Below, piece by piece: positions 1 to 7,657 of a DNA stretch of 64,000 bases. Source of the stretch: Prevotella sp. P5-92 (GTDB lineage: Bacteria; Bacteroidota; Bacteroidia; Bacteroidales; Bacteroidaceae). The notes under the pieces were generated by a model. The model saw nothing but the letters and a program-made list of their open reading frames with translations, was not told the DNA's origin and did not search any database. Every line of letters starts with the position of its first letter. The stretch's first letter is position 1. Location: the NCBI RefSeq assembly GCF_002251245.1, contig NZ_NPJG01000082.1, positions 62,001 to 126,000 on the forward strand, read 5' to 3'. Both the position numbers and the translations under genes were made by a program.

Positions 1-773
1 TCGCCTATGTACCCATGTCGCCAAAGGAGATGACCACCACACGCTTCGAGACATATATTGTCAACGACAGCAACTACTACATGCACTTCGCCTACATGAC
101 CGCCGAAGGCAACAACTGGACCCTCCGCGCCACAGGCGAGATTGACCCAAACACGAAACTCTATATCGAAGAGTTCGGACGCGAGGACCTCAACAGTCTC
201 AACCGCGTGGCGATGCAGCTCATAGCCTATAAGCGCAGCAAGACATTCCTCATCAAACCCGCTGTCGATGTGCAGTTGAGAGTCGATCCCGTGAAGTTCT
301 ACAAGCTACACACATTCCAGGAAAACGACTTCTTCGAACAGCCAGCTTACGTGCTCACACTCGTGGAAAACGACGAGGAGGCACGACCGCTGGTCATCGA
401 CACCAAACGACTTAAACAGGAGATGATGGGGAAGATAAACGCCGACCGGCCGAAGTCACATGCGCCAAAGCACAAGAAAGACGACCCCGACGCTCCCGTA
501 GTGGTCGATCTGCACGCCTCAGAACTACTTGAGACCACAGCAGGCATGTCGGCCTCCGACATACTCAACTACCAGCTCGACCACTTCCGCAAGACCCTCC
601 AGCAGTATTCTGACAAGAAGGGCAAGAAGCTCGTCTTCATCCACGGCAAGGGCGAAGGCATACTTCGTCAGGCTCTCGTCAACGAGCTGCGCTACCGGTA
701 TAAGACATACACTTATCAGGACGCCTCGTTCCAGGAATATGGCTATGGGGCGACACAGGTAACCATAAAATAA
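1..773 (+). CDS. DUF2027/Smr-domain protein, 5' truncated by window edge
   Basis: The frame is open from the first base, so the gene begins upstream; the ATG at 15 is probably internal because the family normally has about 340-370 residues and only about 250 are visible. The N-terminal visible part matches the DUF2027 region found in Bacteroidetes. The C-terminal part (roughly the last 85 residues) is a Smr domain: it has the VVDLHASEL motif at its start and the VFIHGKGEGILRQAL motif, which correspond to the conserved DLH and HGKG(E)G signatures of MutS2-type nucleic-acid nickases. A lysine-rich linker separates the two. Known Smr domains bind or cut nucleic acids; the role of the DUF2027 fusion is not known. 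The next gene, nadE, starts 12 bp downstream, suggesting cotranscription. Confidence 0.85.
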   Translation, partial: AYVPMSPKEMTTTRFETYIVNDSNYYMHFAYMTAEGNNWTLRATGEIDPNTKLYIEEFGREDLNSLNRVAMQLIAYKRSKTFLIKPAVDVQLRVDPVKFYKLHTFQENDFFEQPAYVLTLVENDEEARPLVIDTKRLKQEMMGKINADRPKSHAPKHKKDDPDAPVVVDLHASELLETTAGMSASDILNYQLDHFRKTLQQYSDKKGKKLVFIHGKGEGILRQALVNELRYRYKTYTYQDASFQEYGYGATQVTIK

Positions 774-785
774 AACACATTCAAC

Positions 786-2726
786 ATGAAGTACGGATTA
801 GTAACTGTAGCGGCAGCCATACCACGAGTGAGGGTGGCTGACACATCTTACAACGAACAGGCCATCGAGGAACAGATAGCCGCCGCCGAGCAACGTGGAG
901 TGGATATCATCGTCTTCCCCGAACTCTCCATCACGGGATACTCATGCCAAGACCTCTTCCGCTCCGAACTGCTTCTCGAACGCGCCGAGGAAGCCATCGT
1001 CCATCTGCTCGACTTCACACGCAAGCTCGACATCATCTCCATCGTGGGCATGCCAGTCGTGGTGGGCAACACGCTGCTCAACTGCGCCGTGGTTATACAG
1101 CAAGGCTCCATACTCGGCATTGTGCCAAAGACATTTCTGCCCAACTACGGCGAGTTCTACGAGAAACGCTGGTTCGCCTCGTCTCTCGATACCCGTCAGC
1201 AACAGATATACATAGCAGGAAGCCCCGTCACCATATCGCCCTCGCCTACGGTGTTCGTCACCGCCGACGACGTGAAGTTCGCCATCGAGATATGCGAGGA
1301 CCTCTGGTCTCCCCTTCCGCCCAGCGATAACCTCGCCCTCGCCGGCGCCGACATCATCTTCAACCTCTCAGCCAGCGACGAGCTCATAGGCAAGCACGAC
1401 TACCTGCGTCAGCTCGTCTCGCAGCAGAGCGCACGCACCATATCGGCTTATGTCTATTCAAGCTGCGGATATGGTGAGAGCACACAGGACGTTGTGTATG
1501 GAGGCAATGCCATCATAGCCGAAAACGGACATGTACTCGCCGAGGCGTCGCGCTTCTCGCTCGAACCGCAACTCACCATCACACAGATAGACATTGAGCG
1601 CCTGCGCAGCGAACGACGTCTCAACACCACCTTCTCCATAGCACAGCGCAAGGCTAATGCCGACTTCATCGACGCTAAGCCAACGGCGATGCGCGACTTC
1701 GTGCTCACACGACAGTTCGACCCCACCCCGTTCATTCCCAAAGGCGACGACATGAAACGCTCGTGCGAGGAGATACTCAACATACAGACCTTAGGCCTCG
1801 CCCGACGTCTCGACCACACCCACTGCAAGAATGTCGTCGTGGGCATCAGCGGCGGACTCGACTCCACACTCGCCCTCCTCGTGTGCGTCAGGGCGTTCGA
1901 CTATCTCGGTTTCGACCGTAAGGGCATACACGGCATCACCATGCCTGGCTTCGGCACCACCAACCGAACCCACGGCAACGCCGTCAACCTCATGAAGTCG
2001 CTCGGCGTCAGCGTCAGCGAGATATCCATAGCACGCAGCGTGACACAGCACTTTGAGGACATTGGCCACGACATTGCCACCCACGACGTCACCTACGAGA
2101 ACGGACAGGCACGCGAGCGCACCCAGATACTCATGGACGTGGCAAACAAGGTGGGAGGAATGGTGGTAGGTACCGGCGACCTCAGCGAACTCGCCCTCGG
2201 ATGGGCCACATACAACGGCGACCACATGTCGATGTATGGCGTCAACGCCAGCATACCCAAGACCCTCATACGCCATCTGGTAAGCTACGTGGCCGACAAC
2301 GAGGTGGACGAACTCTCGCGCACCACCCTGCTAGACATCATCGACACGCCAATCAGCCCCGAGCTCATCCCCGCAGACGAGCAGGGCAACATCAGTCAGA
2401 AGACAGAAGACCTCGTGGGACCATATGAGCTCCACGACTTCTTCCTCTACAACTATCTCCGTTTCGGCTATCGTCCGTCGAAGCTCTTCGTCATGGCAAA
2501 GGCAGCATTCAACGGTCACGAGCCGTCGGTCAGCAGCTACGACGACGACACCATAAAGCATTGGCTGAGAGTGTTCTTCCGCCGCTTCTTCGCGCAGCAG
2601 TTCAAACGCTCCTGCCTACCCGACGGGCCAAAGGTGGGAAGCGTCAGCCTCAGTCCTCGAGGTGACTGGCGCATGCCATCCGACGCCTCAAGCCAACTCT
2701 GGCTTGAGGAAATCGAAGGATTATGA
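786..2726 (+). CDS. nadE: Glutamine-dependent NAD+ synthetase
   Basis: This cytoplasmic two-domain enzyme makes NAD+ from deamido-NAD+, ATP and glutamine, the last step of NAD synthesis. The N-terminal nitrilase-type glutaminase domain (about 1-290) carries the Glu-Lys-Cys triad: Glu in VFPELSITGY (about residue 46), Lys in VPKTFLPNYGEFY (about 115) and Cys in IEICEDLW (about 170). The C-terminal synthetase domain (about 330-600) has the PP-loop SGGLDST at about 354. The length of 646 residues is normal for the glutamine-dependent form and there are no gaps in key motifs. The start is 12 bp after the DUF2027/Smr stop, so the two are probably one transcript. Identification is firm. Confidence 0.96.
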   Translation: MKYGLVTVAAAIPRVRVADTSYNEQAIEEQIAAAEQRGVDIIVFPELSITGYSCQDLFRSELLLERAEEAIVHLLDFTRKLDIISIVGMPVVVGNTLLNCAVVIQQGSILGIVPKTFLPNYGEFYEKRWFASSLDTRQQQIYIAGSPVTISPSPTVFVTADDVKFAIEICEDLWSPLPPSDNLALAGADIIFNLSASDELIGKHDYLRQLVSQQSARTISAYVYSSCGYGESTQDVVYGGNAIIAENGHVLAEASRFSLEPQLTITQIDIERLRSERRLNTTFSIAQRKANADFIDAKPTAMRDFVLTRQFDPTPFIPKGDDMKRSCEEILNIQTLGLARRLDHTHCKNVVVGISGGLDSTLALLVCVRAFDYLGFDRKGIHGITMPGFGTTNRTHGNAVNLMKSLGVSVSEISIARSVTQHFEDIGHDIATHDVTYENGQARERTQILMDVANKVGGMVVGTGDLSELALGWATYNGDHMSMYGVNASIPKTLIRHLVSYVADNEVDELSRTTLLDIIDTPISPELIPADEQGNISQKTEDLVGPYELHDFFLYNYLRFGYRPSKLFVMAKAAFNGHEPSVSSYDDDTIKHWLRVFFRRFFAQQFKRSCLPDGPKVGSVSLSPRGDWRMPSDASSQLWLEEIEGL

Positions 2727-2750
2727 TATAAAACATGACTGCCCTTACCA

Positions 2751-2794
2751 GCCTACAATCCGCCGTTGCCCGCCGACAACGGCGGATTGTAGGC
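2751..2794. repeat. Perfect 18-bp inverted repeat (hairpin) between nadE and the ECF sigma gene
   Basis: Arms 2751-2768 and 2777-2794 are perfectly complementary, with an 8-nt loop CCCGCCGA. The stem is GC-rich and the right arm is followed by a further GGCGGATTTTC copy. It lies 24 bp after the nadE stop and just before the sigma-factor promoter. It could end nadE transcription, but the following T-run is only four bases. Confidence 0.7.
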
Positions 2795-2815
2795 GGATTT
2801 TCGGCGACCGTCTGC

Positions 2816-2823
2816 TACCTTTG
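2816..2823 (+). promoter_or_regulatory. -7 promoter box of the ECF sigma gene
   Basis: TACCTTTG fits the Bacteroidetes -7 consensus TAnnTTTG. No good TTTG lies 19-21 bp upstream; that segment is occupied by the hairpin at 2751-2794. A start near 2830 would leave a 5' UTR of about 90 nt. Confidence 0.5.
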
Positions 2824-2920
2824 CGGCGAATTTTCATTTTAATTTAAGGAGTTTTTTCGATTTATCTGTAGTTTTTCAACCCTAACCGTAGTCAAACGTT
2901 CGTAACATTTAAACACAACA

Positions 2921-3397
2921 ATGGACAATAGTGAACAACTCTTCTCCAACCTCGTCCGCGAACACAAGTCCACGATTTACACCGTGTGCTATATGTTCTC
3001 GAAAGACAACGACGAGGTGGCAGATCTCTTTCAGGAAATCCTTATCAAACTCTGGAAAGGATTCCAAAGCTTCGAGGGACGAAGCGATATCAAGACGTGG
3101 GTCTATCGCGTCAGCCTGAACACCTGTATCTCCCTCGACCGAAAAAAGAAACGCCGTAAGAAAAGCGACTCCCTGGCGATGGACATCAACCTCTATGATG
3201 ACAACGACAGCGATACACGGCAAGTGAAACAACTCTACGAACGCATCAACCGGCTGGGCGTCTTCGACCGCGCCATCATACTGCTGTGGCTCGAAGGCAT
3301 ACCCTACGACGAGATAGCCGACATCGTGGGCATCTCAACAAAGAATGTATCGGTGAAGCTCTACCGAATACGTGAGCAATTGAAAAACATGAAATAA
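2921..3397 (+). CDS. RNA polymerase sigma-70 factor, ECF subfamily
   Basis: This 158-residue protein has the two-domain layout of extracytoplasmic-function sigma factors. Region 2 spans about residues 5-75 (DLFQEILIKLWKGF, then SDIKTWVYRVSLN, the -10 recognition helix area). A basic linker follows. Region 4 spans about 105-155 and ends in a helix-turn-helix (PYDEIADIVGISTKNVSVKL) for -35 recognition. It has no extra C-terminal domain. The next gene, 24 bp downstream, encodes a four-helix membrane protein, which may be its membrane partner. No classical anti-sigma or FecR protein is adjacent. Its target promoters cannot be deduced from this window. Confidence 0.93.
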   Translation: MDNSEQLFSNLVREHKSTIYTVCYMFSKDNDEVADLFQEILIKLWKGFQSFEGRSDIKTWVYRVSLNTCISLDRKKKRRKKSDSLAMDINLYDDNDSDTRQVKQLYERINRLGVFDRAIILLWLEGIPYDEIADIVGISTKNVSVKLYRIREQLKNMK

Positions 3398-3421
3398 GAA
3401 ACTCCTTAAATAAATATTTTT

Positions 3422-4006
3422 ATGACAGACATTGAAAACAGCCAAGAGTTAGCAGACCTCAAGGCGCAACTCAACATACTCAAATCGAAACTTGAGCGTC
3501 AGACCATCATCAACGACGAACACATACGCACAGCCATGAAGGGAAAGATGTCGTGGATAAGGCGATACATCTGGATCGAACTCCTCGTGATCCTCCCCTT
3601 GTGCATCCTTGACTTCGTCTTCCTAAAGTTTATGATCCCCAACATGTCGTGGGCGCCCATCATAGCCATCCTCGTGTTCCTCGCCATACAGATAGGTCTC
3701 GACTTCTACATCAACCGCATCAACGACAACGATTGGGAGAACGAAAACCTCGTGGCCACCAGCCTTAAGCTCGTGCGCATGAAGCGTGCCCGCTGGATAC
3801 AGGTAGCCGTATCGCTCCCCATAGCCGTAGCCCTCTTTGCTTGGTTCTCAAGCTACTTCGAGGGTCCGCAAGGCCAAGCCATGACCTATGGCATGTATAT
3901 AGGAGGCGTAATCGGCTTCTGCGTAGGCATCGGCATCCTCGTGAGAATGAACCGCACCAACGACCAACTCGTAAAGCAGATCAACCTCCTGCTTAGCGAC
4001 AAGTAG
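3422..4006 (+). CDS. Four-helix membrane protein next to ECF sigma factor
   Basis: I do not recognise the family. The first 45 residues are hydrophilic and helical (ELADLKAQLNILKSKLERQT, coiled-coil-like). Four hydrophobic segments follow at about 49-70, 75-93, 124-142 and 155-173, with a charged loop between the second and third. The C-terminal tail is short. The tight 24-bp spacing to the sigma-factor gene suggests one transcript, and the cytoplasmic N-terminal helix could contact the sigma factor, but no anti-sigma motif (zinc-binding HxxxCxxC or FecR) is present, so this is inference from position only. A 9-bp-periodic repeat begins 8 bp after the stop codon; if the TAG were read through the frame would stay open for about 47 more codons of Arg-Asn-Leu-Gln-Asn type repeats. 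Confidence 0.75.
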   Translation: MTDIENSQELADLKAQLNILKSKLERQTIINDEHIRTAMKGKMSWIRRYIWIELLVILPLCILDFVFLKFMIPNMSWAPIIAILVFLAIQIGLDFYINRINDNDWENENLVATSLKLVRMKRARWIQVAVSLPIAVALFAWFSSYFEGPQGQAMTYGMYIGGVIGFCVGIGILVRMNRTNDQLVKQINLLLSDK

Positions 4007-4014
4007 CAGGAAAA

Positions 4015-4131
4015 CCGGAACTCCCGGAATCTCCAGAACTTCCGGAATCTCCAGAACTTCCGGAATCTCCAGAACTCCCGGAATCTCTGGAATATCCGGA
4101 AACCCCGCTTCCCCCGGAACCTCCGGAAACG
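4015..4131. repeat. Thirteen-unit 9-bp tandem array, CCGGAATCT/CCAGAACTT type
   Basis: From 4015 the sequence keeps an exact 9-bp register for 13 units: CCGGAACTC, CCGGAATCT, CCAGAACTT, CCGGAATCT and so on to 4131. Alternate units make an 18-bp higher-order repeat with three almost identical copies between 4024 and 4077. The array starts directly behind the stop codon of the membrane-protein gene. A second array with the same period and core lies at 14916-15005. Confidence 0.9.
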
Positions 4132-4206
4132 CAACGTTACGTTTACAGAAGCGTAACGTTGCGGATAAATAAGCGCAACGTTAGGGATAGTACGTCCTGA
4201 CGTTGC
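4130..4206. repeat. Two consecutive AACGTT hairpins
   Basis: CGCAACGTTACG (4130-4141) and CGTAACGTTGCG (4152-4163) form a perfect 12-bp inverted repeat with a 10-bp spacer. GCAACGTTAGG (4175-4185) and CCTGACGTTGC (4196-4206) form a second with one mismatch, again with a 10-bp spacer. The hairpins are about 44 bp apart, so the AACGTT core occurs three times and a variant (GACGTT) a fourth time. Confidence 0.85.
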
Positions 4207-4388
4207 ACCAAATAACCAGGAAGGAGGAGCAGAGAAATCTACTGGAGGTAAGAGCCACAGTATGAGCAGTCTACAGGAGGTAAGGACCACAGCTTGGGCA
4301 GACGTGCTTTGTGCTTCCGCCCATCTTATTCTTTTCGAAAACAAAACGATATGTGTTCATACTTTCTATTGTTTTTGCGGAGATTTTC

Positions 4389-4435
4389 GCCAATCTGCCA
4401 ATCGCCTACATATACAGGCGAATTGGCAAATTGGC
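4389..4435. repeat. GCCAAT/ATTGGC inverted repeat
   Basis: The left arm (4389-4406) and right arm (4417-4435) are complementary except for one mismatch and one extra base, separated by the 10-bp spacer TACATATACA. Each arm contains two GCCAAT-type words. More TTGGC words follow downstream (TTTGCCGACCATTGGC and GATTGGCAACC to about 4507). The 10-bp spacing equals that of the AACGTT hairpins 180 bp upstream. Confidence 0.75.
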
Positions 4436-4647
4436 AATGGTATCTTATCTCCGTTGGATTAGAAAAATGGCAAACTTTGCCGACCATTGGCTATCTGATT
4501 GGCAACCTTTCTTTTGTCTCTTAGATACTTGGTTTTCATCTGCGCCGGTTTTCGTGCAATATCCAAAAGCTACGGACAAGACAATAGTATCGGAGGTATA
4601 AGAAGAAAAAAACGGGAAAACGTTTGGCGGTTTCGCTGAAAATGCGT

Positions 4648-4655
4648 ATCTTCGC
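4648..4655 (+). promoter_or_regulatory. Probable -7 box for the TraB/GumN gene
   Basis: TATCTTCG is one base off the TAnnTTTG consensus, and TTG at 4624-4626 lies 21 bp upstream. This would give a leader of about 110 nt. A perfect TATTTTTG also lies at 4762-4769, only 4 bp before the ATG, which would make the message leaderless if used. Confidence 0.4.
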
Positions 4656-4773
4656 GACTTGAATGTTGACAATTTGTCCTACAAATATAGAAAGAGCGAA
4701 ATAGTCGTCCGGATTTTGTTTCTGACATGGCTGATGAATAAAATTTTTAACTTATAAATAATATTTTTGCATT

Positions 4774-5682
4774 ATGATCAAGAGAATTGTAATTATCGTA
4801 TTGACGTTTTTGCTGAACGTCTTAGCTATCAACGCACAACTGCTATACAAGATTAGCGGTAAGGATATTAAGAAACCTTCTTACATCGTGGGCACGTTCC
4901 ATCTGGCACAGTCGTCGTTTATCGACTCCATACCAGGACTGCGCGCCGCTATGGAAGAGGCGGAACAGGTGTGTGGCGAACTCGTGACAAGCGAGATGCA
5001 GCAGCCGGAGAACCTTCAGAAGATGACGGAGGCAATGATGTTGGAAGGAGGAAAAACCGTCAACGACATCTTCACCCCCGCGGAGATGACACGTCTCAAC
5101 GCTTTCACCAAGTCGCTGCTTACGGTGGATTTCACCAATCCGATGGTGATGCAGCAGCTCGGCAAGATGACTCCAATGGCCCTCGGACAGCAGTTTTCGG
5201 TTCTTATGGTGGCCAGGCGCATGCCAGGCTTCAACCCTCAAGACCTGCTCGACGACTCGTTCCAGAAATATGCCTTAGAGAAGCAGAAGCCAGTGCTCGG
5301 CCTTGAGACATTCGACTTTCAGGTCAAGACACTCTTTCTCGGCAAGACTCTCAAACGCCAGAAGGAGGTGCTGATGTGTCTTGTTGACAATCCCGAATAC
5401 GAAAACCTGCTGTCCGACAACATGATAGCGGCTTACTATGCCAAGGACTTGCAGAAACTATATGATTTAGTAAACGAAAAGCGTAACAACCAGTGCGACG
5501 CTACACCTGAGGAAGACGACCTGCTATTCAACAACCGCAACCGCGACTGGATCACTAAGATGCCTGCCATCATGGCTGCCCACTCTACCCTCTTCTGCGT
5601 GGGTGCAGGCCATCTGCCTGGAAAGACAGGTGTGTTGCAGCTGCTGAAGGAAGCTGGATACAGTGTAGAGGAGGTAAAGTAG
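4774..5682 (+). CDS. TraB/GumN family protein, exported
   Basis: The protein of 302 residues starts with a signal peptide (IVIIVLTFLLNVLAINAQ, cleavage near residue 21). It has the two conserved ends of the TraB/PrgY/GumN (Tiki-like) fold: SYIVGTFHLAQSSF near the N-terminus, with the GxxH motif, and FCVGAGHLPGKTGVLQLL near the C-terminus, with the second GxxH. Eukaryotic Tiki relatives are metal-dependent proteases; the bacterial role is not established. The convergent MgtC-like gene ends 18 bp away. The start fits the signal peptide, and no alternative ATG upstream keeps the frame. Confidence 0.88.
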   Translation: MIKRIVIIVLTFLLNVLAINAQLLYKISGKDIKKPSYIVGTFHLAQSSFIDSIPGLRAAMEEAEQVCGELVTSEMQQPENLQKMTEAMMLEGGKTVNDIFTPAEMTRLNAFTKSLLTVDFTNPMVMQQLGKMTPMALGQQFSVLMVARRMPGFNPQDLLDDSFQKYALEKQKPVLGLETFDFQVKTLFLGKTLKRQKEVLMCLVDNPEYENLLSDNMIAAYYAKDLQKLYDLVNEKRNNQCDATPEEDDLLFNNRNRDWITKMPAIMAAHSTLFCVGAGHLPGKTGVLQLLKEAGYSVEEVK

Positions 5683-5700
5683 GTGGAGCGTCAGAGGCGG

Positions 5701-6351
5701 TCACTCCAAATGGGAGATGGTGACGTCGTCAAACTCGTTGATGAGATTGAGGATGCGCTCGTTATGGCCGCCACGCTTTATCCTTATGTCGGCCGTGACG
5801 TCGAAGACTTCGCCGTATTTCGTCGAACGAATTTTCATCTCAAACGAACTGATTGAGATGTCTTCTTGCTTAAGACGGTTGAGCACCTCGCTCACCGTCT
5901 TTTTTGATTCTGTGGTGAAGCCAAGCTGTACGGCTGCCTTGCCGAGCTGAGGAAGGAGCGTGTGGAGCGACTCCAGGCCTATGAGGACAAGACCTGTGGT
6001 GATGGCTGCCACGGCAAACAGTCCCGTACCGCAGGCAAGACCGATGGCTGCCGTGACCCATAAGCCTGCCGCCGTGGTCAGTCCGCGCACCATGTTCTTC
6101 TGGAATATGATAGTGCCTGCTCCAAGGAAACCTATGCCTGACACAACCTGAGCCGCCACACGCGACGAGTCCTTGAGGTCGATGCCGAAGCCATACTGCG
6201 ATACGACGGTGAAGAGCGCACTGCCGAGCGCCACGAGGAAGTGGGTGCGGAAGCCTGCATCCTTGGAGCGGAACTCCCGTTCTATGCCTATTGCTCCTCC
6301 AAGGAACATGGCTGCTACGAGTCGAAATGTTATGTCAAGTATCATATGCAA
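5701..6351 (-). CDS. MgtC/SapB family membrane protein
   Basis: The protein of 216 residues has an N-terminal membrane half (about 1-135) with the family signature RLVAAMFLGGAIGIEREFR and the GFLGAGTIIF motif, where MgtC proteins have conserved Gly and acidic residues. The cytosolic C-terminal half (about 145-216) resembles an ACT-like domain (KKTVSEVLNRLKQEDISISS). In enterobacteria MgtC modulates the F-type ATPase and supports growth in low magnesium; in commensals of this kind the role is unproven. It sits alone between the convergent TraB gene and galE and may share galE transcription from upstream. Confidence 0.9.
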   Translation of the reverse strand: MHMILDITFRLVAAMFLGGAIGIEREFRSKDAGFRTHFLVALGSALFTVVSQYGFGIDLKDSSRVAAQVVSGIGFLGAGTIIFQKNMVRGLTTAAGLWVTAAIGLACGTGLFAVAAITTGLVLIGLESLHTLLPQLGKAAVQLGFTTESKKTVSEVLNRLKQEDISISSFEMKIRSTKYGEVFDVTADIRIKRGGHNERILNLINEFDDVTISHLE

Positions 6352-6389
6352 ATGGTTTTATAGTTAACTTACTGATGCCGTATTAAGAA

Positions 6390-6417
6390 TTATCCCCCGA
6401 TTCACATCGAGGGATAA
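6390..6417 (-). terminator. Hairpin downstream of galE
   Basis: TTATCCCCCGAT (6390-6401) and ATCGAGGGATAA (6406-6417) pair with one mismatch around a TCAC loop. It lies 67 bp past the galE stop. The T-run after it on the minus strand is poor (TTCTTAATA), so it may slow or process rather than terminate. Confidence 0.4.
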
Positions 6418-6484
6418 CAACAACACAAACACAAAATTATTCTGGATTAACCAGAAATTCATGATAAATAATTGTCATAATATT

Positions 6485-7522
6485 CTATTGGATGCCTCTC
6501 TCGCGAAGCTTCACCTGCCAGTTCCAGGCAGACTTCAGAGTGTCTTCGAGGCTTGTCTCTGCCTTCCAGCCAAGCACGTTGTTGGCCTTCTCAGGATTAG
6601 CCCACACCTTCTCGATATCGCCCGGACGACGGGGAGCGAAGGTCCAGTTAAGCTTCACGCCTGTCGATTTCTCAAAGGCGTCAACAATCTCTTTCGTGCT
6701 CACGCCCTTGCCCGTGCCAACGTTAAACACCTCGAGTTTGTCGCTATCGGTATCGAGCACGCGCTGCATGGCCTTCACGTGGGCCTTGGCCAGATCCACT
6801 ACATAGATGTAGTCGCGTATGCATGTGCCGTCAGGAGTGTCATAGTCGTTGCCAAACACCTTTAGCTGCTCGCGTATTCCCATGGCGGTCTGTGTGACGT
6901 AAGGGATGAGGTTCATTGGCACGCCGTTAGGCATCTCGCCGATGATGGCAGAGGGATGAGAGCCTATTGGGTTGAAGTAGCGGAGGAGGATGGCCTTGAT
7001 GTCGGCACCGCTATTGATAAAGTCACGTATTATCTCCTCGTTTACCTGCTTGGTGTTGCCATAAGGGCTCTCGGCAGGTTTTACGGGAGCATCCTCCGTC
7101 ACGGGGAGGTTCTCAGGGGCGGGCTGTCCATAGACGGTGCAGCTTGATGAGAAGATGATACCCTTGACGCCGTATTTGGGCATGAGTTCAAGAAGGTTGA
7201 CAAGGCTGACGATGTTGTTGCGATAGTAGAGTAGCGGCTTTTCGACGCTCTCGCCAACTGCCTTGCTGGCGGCAAAATGGATGATGCCCTCAATATCAGG
7301 ATATTTTGCAAACACCTTGTCCATGCCGTCGAGGTCGCAGCAGTCCATCTTCTCGAATGCAGGACGCACGCCTGTAATCTTCTCTATACCGTCGATGACG
7401 TCTGCCTGTGAGTTTGACAGATTATCGACTATCACTACTTTGTATCCTGCATTGATCAGTTCCACGGTGGTGTGTGAACCGATGAAGCCTGTACCTCCAG
7501 TGACGAGTATTGTCTGTTTCAT
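6485..7522 (-). CDS. galE: UDP-glucose 4-epimerase
   Basis: This 345-residue extended short-chain dehydrogenase interconverts UDP-glucose and UDP-galactose for surface polysaccharide synthesis and the Leloir pathway. It has the NAD-binding motif TGGTGFIGSH near the N-terminus, the SSSCTVYG segment with the catalytic Ser/Thr, and the YGNTK motif (Tyr-x-x-x-Lys) near residue 150. The C-terminal substrate-binding region (VFNVGTGKGVSTKEIV, FAPRRPGDIEKVWANPEKA) matches GalE closely. Length is normal. It has its own promoter at 7561-7568. Confidence 0.96.
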   Translation of the reverse strand: MKQTILVTGGTGFIGSHTTVELINAGYKVVIVDNLSNSQADVIDGIEKITGVRPAFEKMDCCDLDGMDKVFAKYPDIEGIIHFAASKAVGESVEKPLLYYRNNIVSLVNLLELMPKYGVKGIIFSSSCTVYGQPAPENLPVTEDAPVKPAESPYGNTKQVNEEIIRDFINSGADIKAILLRYFNPIGSHPSAIIGEMPNGVPMNLIPYVTQTAMGIREQLKVFGNDYDTPDGTCIRDYIYVVDLAKAHVKAMQRVLDTDSDKLEVFNVGTGKGVSTKEIVDAFEKSTGVKLNWTFAPRRPGDIEKVWANPEKANNVLGWKAETSLEDTLKSAWNWQVKLRERGIQ

Positions 7523-7560
7523 ATTAAGATTTTTTTTTAAAAAATTATTGATTAGCGCTG

Positions 7561-7568
7561 CAAAATTA
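7561..7568 (-). promoter_or_regulatory. galE -7 promoter box
   Basis: On the minus strand this reads TAATTTTG, a perfect TAnnTTTG. Transcription would start near 7554, 32 nt before the galE ATG. The -33 region is AT-rich without a clear TTTG. Confidence 0.6.
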
Positions 7569-7590
7569 ATGATTTTTTCTTATATAAAAG

Positions 7591-7628
7591 AAAAAGTGAC
7601 GTATAAATTCAGTTAAACGCCACTTTTT
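7591..7628 (-). terminator. Terminator of the rnf operon
   Basis: Arms AAAAAGTG (7591-7598) and CACTTTTT (7621-7628) form a hairpin 30 bp beyond the rnfA stop. On the minus strand it is followed by CTTTTATA. It separates the rnf operon from galE. Confidence 0.55.
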
Positions 7629-7657
7629 CCCCCTTTTTAGGCTTGTTTATGAAGCTT

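Larger units (their letters stand above)
4207..4773. other. Gene-free stretch before the TraB/GumN gene
   Basis: No convincing gene was found here on either strand. Short open frames on both strands lack family resemblance, conserved composition or start signals, and several overlap one another. What is present is a GCCAAT/ATTGGC inverted repeat (4389-4435), further TTGGCAA words to about 4507, and near the right end a likely promoter (4648-4655). Confidence 0.6.

Noticed and set aside
4015..4131. CRISPR-like regular repeat
   Set aside because: The units are only 9 bp with no unique spacers and there are no cas genes, so it is a simple tandem array.
3886..4344. Minus-strand open frame with Arg-Phe-Arg repeats
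   Set aside because: It is the antisense reading of the 9-bp array and the end of the membrane-protein gene; a repeat with a 9-bp period always leaves frames open.
4262..4672. Several overlapping short open frames on both strands in the 4.2-4.7 kb gap
   Set aside because: They overlap one another in different frames, lack recognisable domains and start signals, and sit on inverted repeats.
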